Positions 35,785 to 43,523 of a DNA stretch of 64,000 nt are shown here, in pieces; the stretch's first letter is position 1, and each line of letters begins with the position of its first letter. Location of the stretch: positions 1-64,000 of the forward strand of contig NZ_JBEXMJ010000006.1 in the NCBI RefSeq assembly GCF_040610475.1, given 5' to 3'. A model generated the notes under the pieces. The model was not told the DNA's origin, did not search any database, and saw only the letters and a program-made list of their open reading frames with translations. The stretch is from Actinopolymorpha sp. NPDC004070 (GTDB lineage Bacteria; Actinomycetota; Actinomycetes; Propionibacteriales; Actinopolymorphaceae). The translations under genes were made by a program, and so were the position numbers.

Positions 35785-36963
35785 TCACCGGTGCCGTCGG
35801 CGCGGCCTGGGTGGGGGGAGCTCCGCCCGGACGGTGGAGGACGCCGCGGACCGGGTGACCTGCTGAACGGAGGTTGTCGGCCGGGGGAAACGGGTCCTGA
35901 CCACGAGACCGCCGGTGGGCCGGGCGGTGAGAGTGAGAGTCCCGTCGTGTGCCCGGACGATGCTGTTCACGATCGCCAGCCCTAGCCCCACGCCGGCGTG
36001 CTCGTCGTCGGTGCGGACGCGCCTGGTCCCGCGCTGGAAGGGTTCGGTGAGGGTCGGCACGAGTTCCGGGCGGAGCCGGCGACCGGTGTTCTCGACCCAC
36101 AGCACACTCGCGTCGGCCTGCGACTCGGTGCGGACCGTCACGGTGCCGTCGGCGGGGAGGTTGTGCACGATCGCGTTGTGCACGAGGTTCGTGATCATCT
36201 GCAGCAGGAGCGCCGGTGAGCCGGTGGTGGGCGTGACGTCTCCGGACGTCTCCAGCGTCACGCCGTGCTTCTCCGCGAGCGGGAGGAGCGTCTCGGCGGC
36301 CTCCTCGGCCAGCAGGGACAGGTCGACGCGTTCCCGGGTGAAGGCCCGCTGGTCCGCCCGGCTGAGCAGGAGCAGTGCCTCGGTGAGGTCGATCGCCCTG
36401 GTGTTGACGGCATGCAGGATGCGGACGAGTTCGCCGGTGTCGCGGTTCGGGTCGTTTCGGGCCACCTCGAGGAGGGTCTGGGTGATCGCCAGCGGGGTGC
36501 GCAGCTCGTGGGAGGCGTTGGCCGCGAACCTCTTCTGCTCCTCCACGTGCGCCTCGAGCTGCGCGAGCATGGTGTCGAAGGCGTCGGCGAGTTCGCGGAA
36601 CTCATCTCTTCGACCCTCCATCTGGATCCGGTGGGAGAGCGACCCGGTGGCGGCCCTGCGGGTGGCGTTCGTGATGCGGGTCAGCGGCGCGAGCATCCGG
36701 CCGGCGAGAATCCACCCGCCCACCAGACCGAACACCAGCAGGAACGCCAGCGCCTGCAGTGCCCGCGGGGCGAACGCGCGCTGGAGATCGGAGCGGTTGG
36801 GGACGTGCGGGCCCGGTATCCAGAACTGCCCGTCCGGGACGTAGCGCAGCAGGAAGACCCACACCACGGCGAGCAGCAGGCCACCGGCGACCATCAGGAA
36901 CCCGGCGTAGCTCAGAGCGAGCTTGAGCCGGACACTCAGGCCGGGCGGCCTACCCCTGGTCAT
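35785..36963 (-). CDS. sensor histidine kinase
   Basis: This 392-residue membrane kinase has helices at ~13-38 and ~70-88 with a short (~30-residue) extracytoplasmic loop, then a HAMP linker. The H-box is ASHELRTP with phospho-His152, followed by N-box NLVHNAIVHN and G-box GVGLGLAI. The small sensor loop suggests membrane-level sensing. The ATG at 36963 (GAGGAA upstream) overlaps the response-regulator stop by 14 nt. The C-terminal tail is Pro/Arg-rich. The signal is unknown. Confidence 0.92.
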   Translation of the reverse strand: MTRGRPPGLSVRLKLALSYAGFLMVAGGLLLAVVWVFLLRYVPDGQFWIPGPHVPNRSDLQRAFAPRALQALAFLLVFGLVGGWILAGRMLAPLTRITNATRRAATGSLSHRIQMEGRRDEFRELADAFDTMLAQLEAHVEEQKRFAANASHELRTPLAITQTLLEVARNDPNRDTGELVRILHAVNTRAIDLTEALLLLSRADQRAFTRERVDLSLLAEEAAETLLPLAEKHGVTLETSGDVTPTTGSPALLLQMITNLVHNAIVHNLPADGTVTVRTESQADASVLWVENTGRRLRPELVPTLTEPFQRGTRRVRTDDEHAGVGLGLAIVNSIVRAHDGTLTLTARPTGGLVVRTRFPRPTTSVQQVTRSAASSTVRAELPPPRPRRRHR

Positions 36964-37648
36964 CCGATTCCTCACGTCCGCCGCCGGGGCCTTCGTCGAT
37001 GCGGTAGCCGACACCGGGCACGGTCGCGATGAGCCAGGGTTCGCCGAGCCGTTTGCGCAGGGCGGAGACGGTGATCCGGACCGCGTTGGTGAACGGGTCG
37101 GCGTTCTCGTCCCAGGCGCGCTCCAGCAGCTCCTCGGCGCTGACGACACCGCCCTCGGCGCCGACGAGGACCTCCAGTACGGCGAACTGCTTCCGGGTGA
37201 GCGCGACGTAGCGTCCGTCGCGGAAGACCTCCCGGCGGAACGGGTCCAGCCGAAGGCCCGCGATCTCGCGTACCGGGGGCCGGGAGTGCCCACGCCTGCG
37301 GTCCAGCGCCCGCAGCCTCATGACGAGCTCCCGGAGCTCGAACGGCTTGGTGAGGTAGTCGTCGGCGCCGAGCTCGAACCCCGAGGCCTTGTCGTCGATC
37401 CGGTCGGCCGCGGTGAGCATGAGGATCGGCATGCCGCTGCCGGAGGCGACGATCCGCCGGGCGATCTCGTCCCCGGATGGTCCGGGAATGTCGCGATCGA
37501 GGACCGCGAGGTCGTAGGAGTTGGTGCCGAGAAGCTCCAGGGCGGCGTCGCCGTCACCGGCGATGTCGGCGGCGATCGCCTCCAGCCGCAGACCGTCACG
37601 GACGGCCTCGGCCAGGTAGGGCTCGTCCTCCACGACCAGAACGCGCAT
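36950..37648 (-). CDS. OmpR-family response regulator
   Basis: This 232-residue regulator has a receiver domain with acidic Glu7/Asp8, phospho-acceptor Asp51 and Lys (TKPF), then a C-terminal winged helix (LTRKQFAVLEVL, NAVRITVSALRKRLG). Cognate kinase gene overlaps downstream. Targets may include the VanY-like gene and the exporter on either side, but no shared operator was found by eye. Confidence 0.94.
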   Translation of the reverse strand: MRVLVVEDEPYLAEAVRDGLRLEAIAADIAGDGDAALELLGTNSYDLAVLDRDIPGPSGDEIARRIVASGSGMPILMLTAADRIDDKASGFELGADDYLTKPFELRELVMRLRALDRRRGHSRPPVREIAGLRLDPFRREVFRDGRYVALTRKQFAVLEVLVGAEGGVVSAEELLERAWDENADPFTNAVRITVSALRKRLGEPWLIATVPGVGYRIDEGPGGGREESDDQG

Positions 37649-37742
37649 GTCCGAAGCCTAGGCCGCACCACATATCGCGGGCATATCCGAACCGGACCCG
37701 GGGCAGCGAGGACTCCGGCGGCGGGCCGCAACGATCTCCGCG

Positions 37743-37889
37743 GTGAACAACCGGCAGCAGGCGCTGGACCTGTTCGACGCCTTCGGCTCTGCGGAGAAGA
37801 CGCTGCACGCCAACCTGGGCGGGCACACCGGCACCCCGTGGTTCGAGGTCGACGACGGGAACCGGTTCTTCGACCGGCACCTGAAGTGA
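37743..37889 (+). pseudogene. C-terminal remnant of an alpha/beta-hydrolase gene
   Basis: The 48-codon frame reads NNRQQALDLFDAFGS, then a GGHTG motif and NRFFDRHLK, the usual end of alpha/beta-hydrolases: mobile helix, catalytic His near GGH, final FFxRHL. The nucleophile and Asp parts are absent, and the frame begins abruptly 94 nt upstream of the response-regulator start. It is best read as a deletion relic. It lies on the strand opposite to its neighbours. Confidence 0.6.
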
Positions 37890-37964
37890 CCGGCCGGCGG
37901 GCCGGCTCGGGGCGCGGGTTCGGGGGCTTGGGAGCCCTCGAGAGTGTTCCCGGGAGTGTCCGCC

Positions 37965-38714
37965 TCACCGGCGCATCCGCGGGTCCTCGGTCGGGTCCGC
38001 GTACATCGCCGGGCAACCGTCACCGACGGCATCGGGACGTAGTTCGTAGTGCCAGGACTCGTTGGCGTAGATCTGGCACAGCCCGTAGGCGGCGCCGTGC
38101 CGGGACAGCCAGGCGGTGGCGGCGTACGGGCCGAGGTCGACCGCCTCGCCCAGGACATGGGCCGACGTCTGCGGAGTGGCCACCCACCGGGCGGCCTTCT
38201 CCAGCGAGCCGTACTCCGCGACGGCGTCGTCCAGCAACCGCTGCTGGTACTCGGGCGAGCGCCAGCCACTGTCGACGTGCATCCGGACGCCGGCGGCTTC
38301 CGCTGCCCGCGCCGCCCCCCGCAGGGCCGCGAGCAAATCCGGATCGAGCCTGCCCACGGCCGGTACTGCCTGGTCGAACACCGAGACGGTCGTTCCGTCG
38401 GGAACGACACCGTCGTCTGATCCCAACGCGGTGTGTGCCCGGGGGCCGGTCGGCAGCCGGCGCACCTCGGCCGTCGGGCTCGACCCGCTCGGCCCGCTCG
38501 GCCCGCTCGGCCCGTTCGGCCCGTTCGGCCCGTTCGATCCGGCTGTCGTACTCGTCGTGGTCGCTGTGTTCGACATGTTGGACGGATGGGACGCGGTTTC
38601 CAGCGATCGCCGCATGAGGAACGCGGCGACCGTCACTCCCAGGATCGCCAGGCCGACGAGCACGACCCTGCCCGCGGGGTGGGCCGGCGCCGGCCGTGAT
38701 GTGCGGTGGTTCAT
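37965..38714 (-). CDS. VanY-like D-alanyl-D-alanine carboxypeptidase (M15B) with a Gly-Pro repeat linker
   Basis: This ~249-residue protein has an N-terminal membrane anchor at ~16-34 and then a Ser/Thr/Asn linker with GPN/GPS triplets (~61-77). The zinc peptidase domain has SAHVLGEAVD (His186, Asp193) and ESWHYE (Glu219, His222, Glu224). It should trim the terminal D-Ala of peptidoglycan stems outside the membrane. The ATG at 38714 has GGAGG only one base upstream, so the start is not certain. It lies upstream of the two-component pair on the same strand, an arrangement recalling vanRS-vanY, but no vanHAX genes are present. Confidence 0.85.
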   Translation of the reverse strand: MNHRTSRPAPAHPAGRVVLVGLAILGVTVAAFLMRRSLETASHPSNMSNTATTTSTTAGSNGPNGPNGPSGPSGPSGSSPTAEVRRLPTGPRAHTALGSDDGVVPDGTTVSVFDQAVPAVGRLDPDLLAALRGAARAAEAAGVRMHVDSGWRSPEYQQRLLDDAVAEYGSLEKAARWVATPQTSAHVLGEAVDLGPYAATAWLSRHGAAYGLCQIYANESWHYELRPDAVGDGCPAMYADPTEDPRMRR

Positions 38715-38858
38715 GCCTCCACCGAAGCCGGGAGGCTGTTGCGGTGGCGTACGCGAATCTCGATACGCCCGCGATACAAGGCGGTTCTCGGCACCGAGGG
38801 ACGGGCGCAAGCCGGCGTTGACATGCGCGGCCCGGCCGGCCCGTGACTGGAATCGAGG

Positions 38859-39264
38859 TGGACGAGCCGGCCTGTAAGCCGGATTCTGTGATCGGCGGCC
38901 ATCCCTCTCGGGTCGCCGTTGCCGACGACCTCTAGCGGCCTACCCGCAGGCATCGGGCGAGCAGCCCTCGAACGCCTGCGCGGAACCGCACCCGAAGGTG
39001 CGGTCCCTTCTTGGCCTTGCTCCGGGTGGGGTTTACCGAGCCACCTGGGTCACCCCAGGTGCTGGTGGTCTCTTACACCACCGTTTCACCCTTACCCGCA
39101 CCCCGGCTCGTGGAGCCGGGGCCGCTGGCGGTCTGTTTTCTGTGGCACTGTCCCGCGGGTCGCCCCGGGTGGGTATTACCCACCACCCTGCTCTACGGAG
39201 TCCGGACTTTCCTCGACGAACGTCGCGAGACGCTCGACGCGGCCGCCCGGCCGGCTCGTCCGCC
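38859..39264 (-). ncRNA. rnpB: RNase P RNA (class A)
   Basis: The minus strand shows the conserved RNase P RNA elements: P1 formed by GGACGAGCCGG at the 5' end and CCGGCTCGTCC at the 3' end, GAGGAAAGTCCGGACTCC, AGGGTGAAACGGTG, and near the 3' end AGAGGGATGGCC and ACAGAATCCGGCTTACA. It is the catalytic RNA that matures tRNA 5' ends. Ends are estimated from the P1 helix. It lies 47 nt beyond the RNB ribonuclease gene. Confidence 0.95.
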
Positions 39265-39310
39265 GCCAAGCCTAGCGGCGTCAGGTCCGAAGTCGTCAGC
39301 CCAGGCGGCG

Positions 39311-40750
39311 TCAGGCCAGTTCGAAGTGCACCCGCCGGCGGGTGACGTCGGCCTCCGCCAGCCGGAGCCTGACCACCTCGCCCAGCGGGAGCCGCTCCCC
39401 CGTCACCCTCGCCTCCACCGCGGGGTCGCGCAACTGGACCGTGCCCTTGGCCGCGCGTTCGTCCACCTCGGTGATCACGCCGGTGAAGTGGCCGCCGACG
39501 TGGTTCTGCAGCAGGGCAGCCTCCACCAGGTCGACGAGTGCGCGTTCGTACTGGTGGGCGCGGCGGTCGGCCTCGGCCATCTCCTTCGGCACCACGGTCA
39601 GGCCGGCCCGGACCCATTCGGGCACGTCCCGCTCGGCGCACAGGCAGACGCACACTTCCGCGGCGTACCGGTCGACCAGCCGGCGCAGCGGGGCGGTGAC
39701 GTGGGCGTACGCGGAGGCCAGCGCGGCGTGCAGCGGCTGGTCGGGGGCACCGCCCTCGAAGGAGGTGTAGCCGGCACCGCGCAGGGTCACCGTGGAGGAG
39801 GCCAGCAGTGCCGCGTGCGAGGGCTGGTAGGGGTCGAGCGCACGGATGAAGTCGGCGTACGACGTCTCCTCCGGCCAGGGAACGGCGAGCGCCCGCGCCG
39901 AGCGCCGCAGCCGGGCCAGGTCGCGCGGGTCGGCCGGCGGAAGCGTCCGCAGGACGCCGACCCCGCCGGACAGCATCAGCTGGGCGGCGGCCATCCCGCA
40001 CATCAGCGACATCTGGGCGTTCCAGCGCTCCACCGGCAGCGGCGCGCGCAGGACGAGCGTCCAGCCCGACCCGTCCTGCACCACCTCGCGCTCGGGGCTG
40101 GGCAGGTCGACGCCGCCGCGGTCGTGCTCGCGTTCCTCCCGCAGCCGGCCGACCTCGCGCAACAGCAGCGCCTGCTCGTCGGCCCGGCCGTCGTCAAGTG
40201 CGCGTTGCACACCGGTGTAGGAGAGCTTCGCGCGGCTGCGGATCACGGCCCGCCGCACCTCGACTCCGACGCCCTCCCCGTCGGCGTCGAGGTCCATCGT
40301 CCACACCAGGGCCGGTCGGTCGACCCCGGGCAGCAGGCTCGCGGCGTCCTCGCAGAGCACCTCCGGGTGCAGGGGAATCCGCCGGTCCGGTGCGTAGAGC
40401 GTGACGCCCCGCCGGTGAGCCTCCAGGTCCACAGGACCGCCGGGTGCGACGAACGCCGCCACGTCGGCGATCGCGTAGTGGACGCGGTAGCCGCCTTCGT
40501 TCCGGCGTTCCAGGTGGACGGCCTGGTCGAGGTCGCGGGAGTCGGCCGGGTCGATCGTCACGAACGGCAGGTCGGTGCGGTCGACGCGTCCGGCTCCGGC
40601 CGGGCGGGTGGCCGCCGCGGCCTCCCGGGCGGCGGCGCCGACGACCTCGGAAAAGCCGTCGGGCAGGTCGAGTTCGGTACGGATCCGTACAAACCCGGCT
40701 CGTACGTCGGCTCCGTCCGCCGCGGCGAGGCGAAGCTGGCGTCGGGGCAC
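39311..40750 (-). CDS. RNB-domain (RNase II family) exoribonuclease
   Basis: This ~479-residue RNase has the RNB signature ITIDPADSRDLDQAV-like segment (TIDPADSRDLDQAVHLE), with the metal-binding aspartates. ADVAAFV and the C-terminal HVTAPLRRLVDRYA are also present. It is shorter than E. coli RNase II and lacks clear cold-shock domains, typical for the actinobacterial type. The GTG at 40750 removes a non-conserved extension; a GTG at 40804 is an alternative. Neither has a strong ribosome-binding site. It lies next to rnpB. Confidence 0.88.
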   Translation of the reverse strand: MPRRQLRLAAADGADVRAGFVRIRTELDLPDGFSEVVGAAAREAAAATRPAGAGRVDRTDLPFVTIDPADSRDLDQAVHLERRNEGGYRVHYAIADVAAFVAPGGPVDLEAHRRGVTLYAPDRRIPLHPEVLCEDAASLLPGVDRPALVWTMDLDADGEGVGVEVRRAVIRSRAKLSYTGVQRALDDGRADEQALLLREVGRLREEREHDRGGVDLPSPEREVVQDGSGWTLVLRAPLPVERWNAQMSLMCGMAAAQLMLSGGVGVLRTLPPADPRDLARLRRSARALAVPWPEETSYADFIRALDPYQPSHAALLASSTVTLRGAGYTSFEGGAPDQPLHAALASAYAHVTAPLRRLVDRYAAEVCVCLCAERDVPEWVRAGLTVVPKEMAEADRRAHQYERALVDLVEAALLQNHVGGHFTGVITEVDERAAKGTVQLRDPAVEARVTGERLPLGEVVRLRLAEADVTRRRVHFELA

Positions 40751-40793
40751 GCGCAAAGCTTCGGCGATCCGGCCCCCGGCCGCAACAGGCTTC

Positions 40794-40805
40794 GGTGTGC
40801 ACACC
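40794..40805. promoter_or_regulatory. 12-bp perfect palindrome upstream of the RNB gene
   Basis: GGTGTGCACACC lies in the divergent intergenic region, 44 nt before the chosen RNB start. It may be an operator. No regulator is adjacent. Confidence 0.3.
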
Positions 40806-40920
40806 TGCCGAGGCGACGACGGGAGTCGCCGCCTCGGACAGCCGCCGTGGATCGTCGTCGTAGACAGCCGCCGGGACCGGCGGCGAGAGGGCGCGGCGCG
40901 TGGTCTTCTACGCTTCGGCC

Positions 40921-40956
40921 GTGACGATGTCGGCGGCCACCCGGGCGTGGGCGTGA
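40921..40956 (+). CDS. putative leaderless 11-codon upstream ORF
   Basis: The -10 box TACGCT (40909-40914) lies exactly 6 nt before GTG at 40921, the pattern of leaderless mRNAs in this window. The frame encodes MTMSAATRAWA and its TGA overlaps the GTG start of the downstream permease (GTGA). Translation of the permease, which lacks its own ribosome-binding site, would then depend on reinitiation. Confidence 0.4.
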   Translation: MTMSAATRAWA

Positions 40957-42242
40957 ACTGGCCCGAGGTGGTCGCGGTCCTGGCGCTGGCCGGCGTCCTG
41001 GCGTTCGCCGTCGCCCGGCCGCGGGACTACCCCGAGGCCGTCGCGGCGGTCCCGGCGGCGGTCCTGGTGGTCCTCACCGGCGGGCTGTCGGCGGCCGCGG
41101 CCTGGCACCAGATCCTCGACCTCGCCCCGGTGGTCGTCTTCCTGGTGGCGATCCTGGTGATCGCCGACGCCTGTGACGCGGAGGGGCTGTTCACCGCGCT
41201 GGGCTCGATCCTCACCACGACCTCGCGCGGTTCGCCGCGCCGGCTGCTCACCCAGGTGTTCGTGGTCGCCTCGCTCACCACGGCGGTGCTCAGCCTGGAC
41301 GCCACGGTCGTACTGCTCACTCCGGTGGTCGTCGCGGCGGCCCTGCGGACGAGGGTGCCGGCCCGCCCGCACGTGTACGCGTGCACCCACCTCGCCAACA
41401 GCGCGTCGTTGCTGCTCCCGGTCTCCAACCTCACCAACCTGCTGGCCCTGGCGGCGTCCGGGCTGTCCTTCCTCGCCTTCGCCGGGCTGATGGCCGGGCC
41501 GTGGCTGGTGGCGATCGCGGTGGAGTACGTCGTGTTCCGCCGCTTCTTCGCCGCCGACCTGCGCAGAGCGGGGGCGCCGACCCGGACCGGCGCCACTGCC
41601 GGGGAGGCACCCGATCCCGAGGAGCGGCCGGAGCGGGTCCCGCTGCCGCGGGTGCCGCTGGTCGTCGTGGCCGTCGTACTCCTCGGCTTCGCCGTGGCCC
41701 AGCCGCTGGGGCTGGAACCGGTGTGGTTCGCGGTCGCCGGCGCGGTCGTTCTCGCCGTACGCGGTCTGGGCAGGCGGCTGGTGTCGCCGCGACGGGTGGT
41801 CCGGGCCGCCGGCCTGGACTTCGCGGTGTTCGTCCTCGGGCTCGGCGTCGTGGTCAGCGCGGTGGCGGCCGGCGGACTCGGCGACGCGGTGGGTGCGGTG
41901 CTGCCGGGCGGAACGTCCCTGCCGGCCCTGCTGGGTGTCGCGGCGGTGGCGGCCCTGCTCGCCAACCTGGTGAACAACCTGCCCGCCGTCTTGTTGCTGC
42001 TGCCGTTGCTCGCCGGTGCCGGGCCGGGGCCGGTGCTCGCCGCGCTGATCGGGGTGAACGTCGGCCCCAACCTGACCTACGTGGGTTCGCTGGCGACCCT
42101 GCTGTGGCGGCGGACGCTGCGGCTGCGTGGCGTGGAGCCGGCGTTGCGGGACTTCCTCACCCTCGGGGCGGCCAGCGTTCCGCTCACCCTGGTGCTCGCG
42201 GTCGTGGCACTCTGGTGCTCACTCGTCGTCGCCGGGGTCTGA
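40953..42242 (+). CDS. ArsB/CitM-like ion permease
   Basis: This ~429-residue polytopic protein has about 11-12 membrane helices. Two repeat halves are separated by a charged loop (~205-230, DPEERPERVP). Conserved motifs typical of the ArsB/NhaD/DASS superfamily are visible: LDATVVLLTPVV and HLANSASLLLPVSNLTN in half one, NLVNNLPAVLLLLPL and GVNVGPNLTYVGSLATLLW in half two. The substrate could be arsenite, an organic anion or Na+/H+; no arsenic gene is adjacent. The GTG at 40953 is chosen by the GTGA overlap with the uORF; a GTG at 40947 is the alternative. Confidence 0.8.
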   Translation: MNWPEVVAVLALAGVLAFAVARPRDYPEAVAAVPAAVLVVLTGGLSAAAAWHQILDLAPVVVFLVAILVIADACDAEGLFTALGSILTTTSRGSPRRLLTQVFVVASLTTAVLSLDATVVLLTPVVVAAALRTRVPARPHVYACTHLANSASLLLPVSNLTNLLALAASGLSFLAFAGLMAGPWLVAIAVEYVVFRRFFAADLRRAGAPTRTGATAGEAPDPEERPERVPLPRVPLVVVAVVLLGFAVAQPLGLEPVWFAVAGAVVLAVRGLGRRLVSPRRVVRAAGLDFAVFVLGLGVVVSAVAAGGLGDAVGAVLPGGTSLPALLGVAAVAALLANLVNNLPAVLLLLPLLAGAGPGPVLAALIGVNVGPNLTYVGSLATLLWRRTLRLRGVEPALRDFLTLGAASVPLTLVLAVVALWCSLVVAGV

Positions 42243-42302
42243 CGCTCCACCCGAACGCTCCCTGCTCCCGGTGGTCCCGGTGCTTCCCGGAAGGCAACCA
42301 CG

Positions 42303-42851
42303 ATGACCGTACTCGTCTGGGTGACCGAAGACACCTGGCCGGCTTGCGTGGCTGCCGCGGGTGAGGTCGCCGACCCGGCCGAGGCCGTCGTACTCGCCCA
42401 CGTCACGCCGGCCGAACTCCACGGCGCGGCCGAAGGTGCGTTCGGCGCGCTCCTCGGCAGGCACCACCACGACCGCGACCCGGCCACCCGCATCGACGAA
42501 CTCGCCGGGGAGAGCGCCCGCGAGCTCCTCGCCGCCGCCGCGGAGCGGATCGGCCCGCGCCCCGGTCCGGTGCGTACGGTCAAACGCCGGGGCCGGGTCG
42601 AGCGCGAGATCGTCGACCTCGCCGGACAGGCTCGGCTCCTCGTCTGCGCGCGTACCGGCGACACCGACCGGCTCGGACCGGAGAGCCTCGGGCACGTGAC
42701 GAGGTTCGTCGTCGACCACGCGCCCTGTGCGGTGCTGCTCGTCTGGCCGGGCGCCGCGCCCGATCTGTCCTCGATGCCGCCTCTGCCGGGCCACGGCCAT
42801 GGGCACGGCCATGGACATGGCCACGGGCACGGCCCCGAAGACGAGCACTGA
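42303..42851 (+). CDS. universal stress protein family member with a His-Gly tail
   Basis: This 182-residue protein has a single UspA-like fold: MTVLVWVTE start, VVLAHV after strand 2, LLVCARTG, and the C-terminal SLGHVTRFVVDHAPCAVLLVW. The ATP-binding GxxG-x9-G(S/T) motif is degenerate. After a Pro hinge it ends with seven Gly-His repeats and PEDEH, a likely divalent-metal-binding tail. GGAAGG 8 nt upstream supports the ATG. It lies 60 nt after the permease gene, probably cotranscribed, which hints at a metal or ion-stress role for the pair. Confidence 0.8.
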   Translation: MTVLVWVTEDTWPACVAAAGEVADPAEAVVLAHVTPAELHGAAEGAFGALLGRHHHDRDPATRIDELAGESARELLAAAAERIGPRPGPVRTVKRRGRVEREIVDLAGQARLLVCARTGDTDRLGPESLGHVTRFVVDHAPCAVLLVWPGAAPDLSSMPPLPGHGHGHGHGHGHGHGPEDEH

Positions 42852-42873
42852 GGAGCGAGCGCCGAGCCGCGGC

Positions 42874-42893
42874 GATTCTTCCGCGGAAGAATC
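42874..42893. repeat. 20-bp perfect palindrome
   Basis: GATTCTTCCGCGGAAGAATC is fully self-complementary with no loop, 23 nt after the stress-protein stop. It may end the permease-stress protein transcript or be an operator. The surrounding 42852-43199 has no gene. Confidence 0.6.
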
Positions 42894-43199
42894 CGCGTTC
42901 TACTCGGGACTTTTCGGCGGGCCGGGTGACCGTTCTGTGGTCCTCGATCCCACCGCGTCCCCGCAGGACGTGCCCGGCTGAACGCGTCGAGTTCGTGCGC
43001 CAGCACCGCTGCCTCCCACACACGGCGCGAGGCCCGACCGGCCCGGCCGGAGCCCGGCGGGATCACCCGCCGGACCGACGAAGACGGTTCCCTCCCTCTA
43101 CCTCGACGTGGGCATGAGAAATCGTCTTGTGGACAACGCGGACTTGTCGGTGGCGGCCAGTAAGGTCCGAACATGTTTTCGACCAAGGAGGTTTCTCAG

Positions 43200-43496
43200 G
43201 TGAACAGTGAGTTCGGACGGAAGCTGACCGTCGTACTTGCCGAGATCGACGCCGCACTGGACCATCTCTCCCGCACACCTGTCGAGTCACTGACAGCCGA
43301 CGAGAGAATGGAGATGCTCGAGCAGCTGAGCTACGTGCGAGCACAGCTGGAGGCGGTGGAACGGAAACTTCTGGATCACGCCGAGGCCCACGGTCTCGTC
43401 CCCCCGCGGGCCGGCACCGAACGAGACCATGTGCGCTCCAGCCGGCCGGTGGTCTTCGCGGCGCGTTCCGGCGTCGGCAGGGTGATGCACCCGTGA
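43200..43496 (+). CDS. small protein resembling the N-terminus of DUF222/HNH proteins
   Basis: This 98-residue protein has a helical first part (EIDAALDHLSRTPVESL, MEMLEQLSYVRAQLEAVERKLLDH) resembling the start of actinobacterial DUF222 proteins, which usually continue into an HNH nuclease. Here the frame ends after a short unrelated tail (RSSRPVVFAARSG). It is either a truncated remnant or a stand-alone small protein. AAGGAGG 8 nt before the GTG at 43200 is one of the best ribosome-binding sites in the window, so it is probably translated. The upstream ATG at 43173 has no such site. Confidence 0.55.
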   Translation: MNSEFGRKLTVVLAEIDAALDHLSRTPVESLTADERMEMLEQLSYVRAQLEAVERKLLDHAEAHGLVPPRAGTERDHVRSSRPVVFAARSGVGRVMHP

Positions 43497-43523
43497 TCGC
43501 GTCCACGAAGTGTGCAGACGCCG

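Noticed and set aside
37965..38714. Glycopeptide resistance cluster
   Set aside because: A VanY-like peptidase and a two-component system are present, but vanH, vanA and vanX are not, so resistance cannot be claimed.
38859..39264. Short plus- and minus-strand frames over this interval
   Set aside because: The sequence is the RNase P RNA gene; the frames are incidental.
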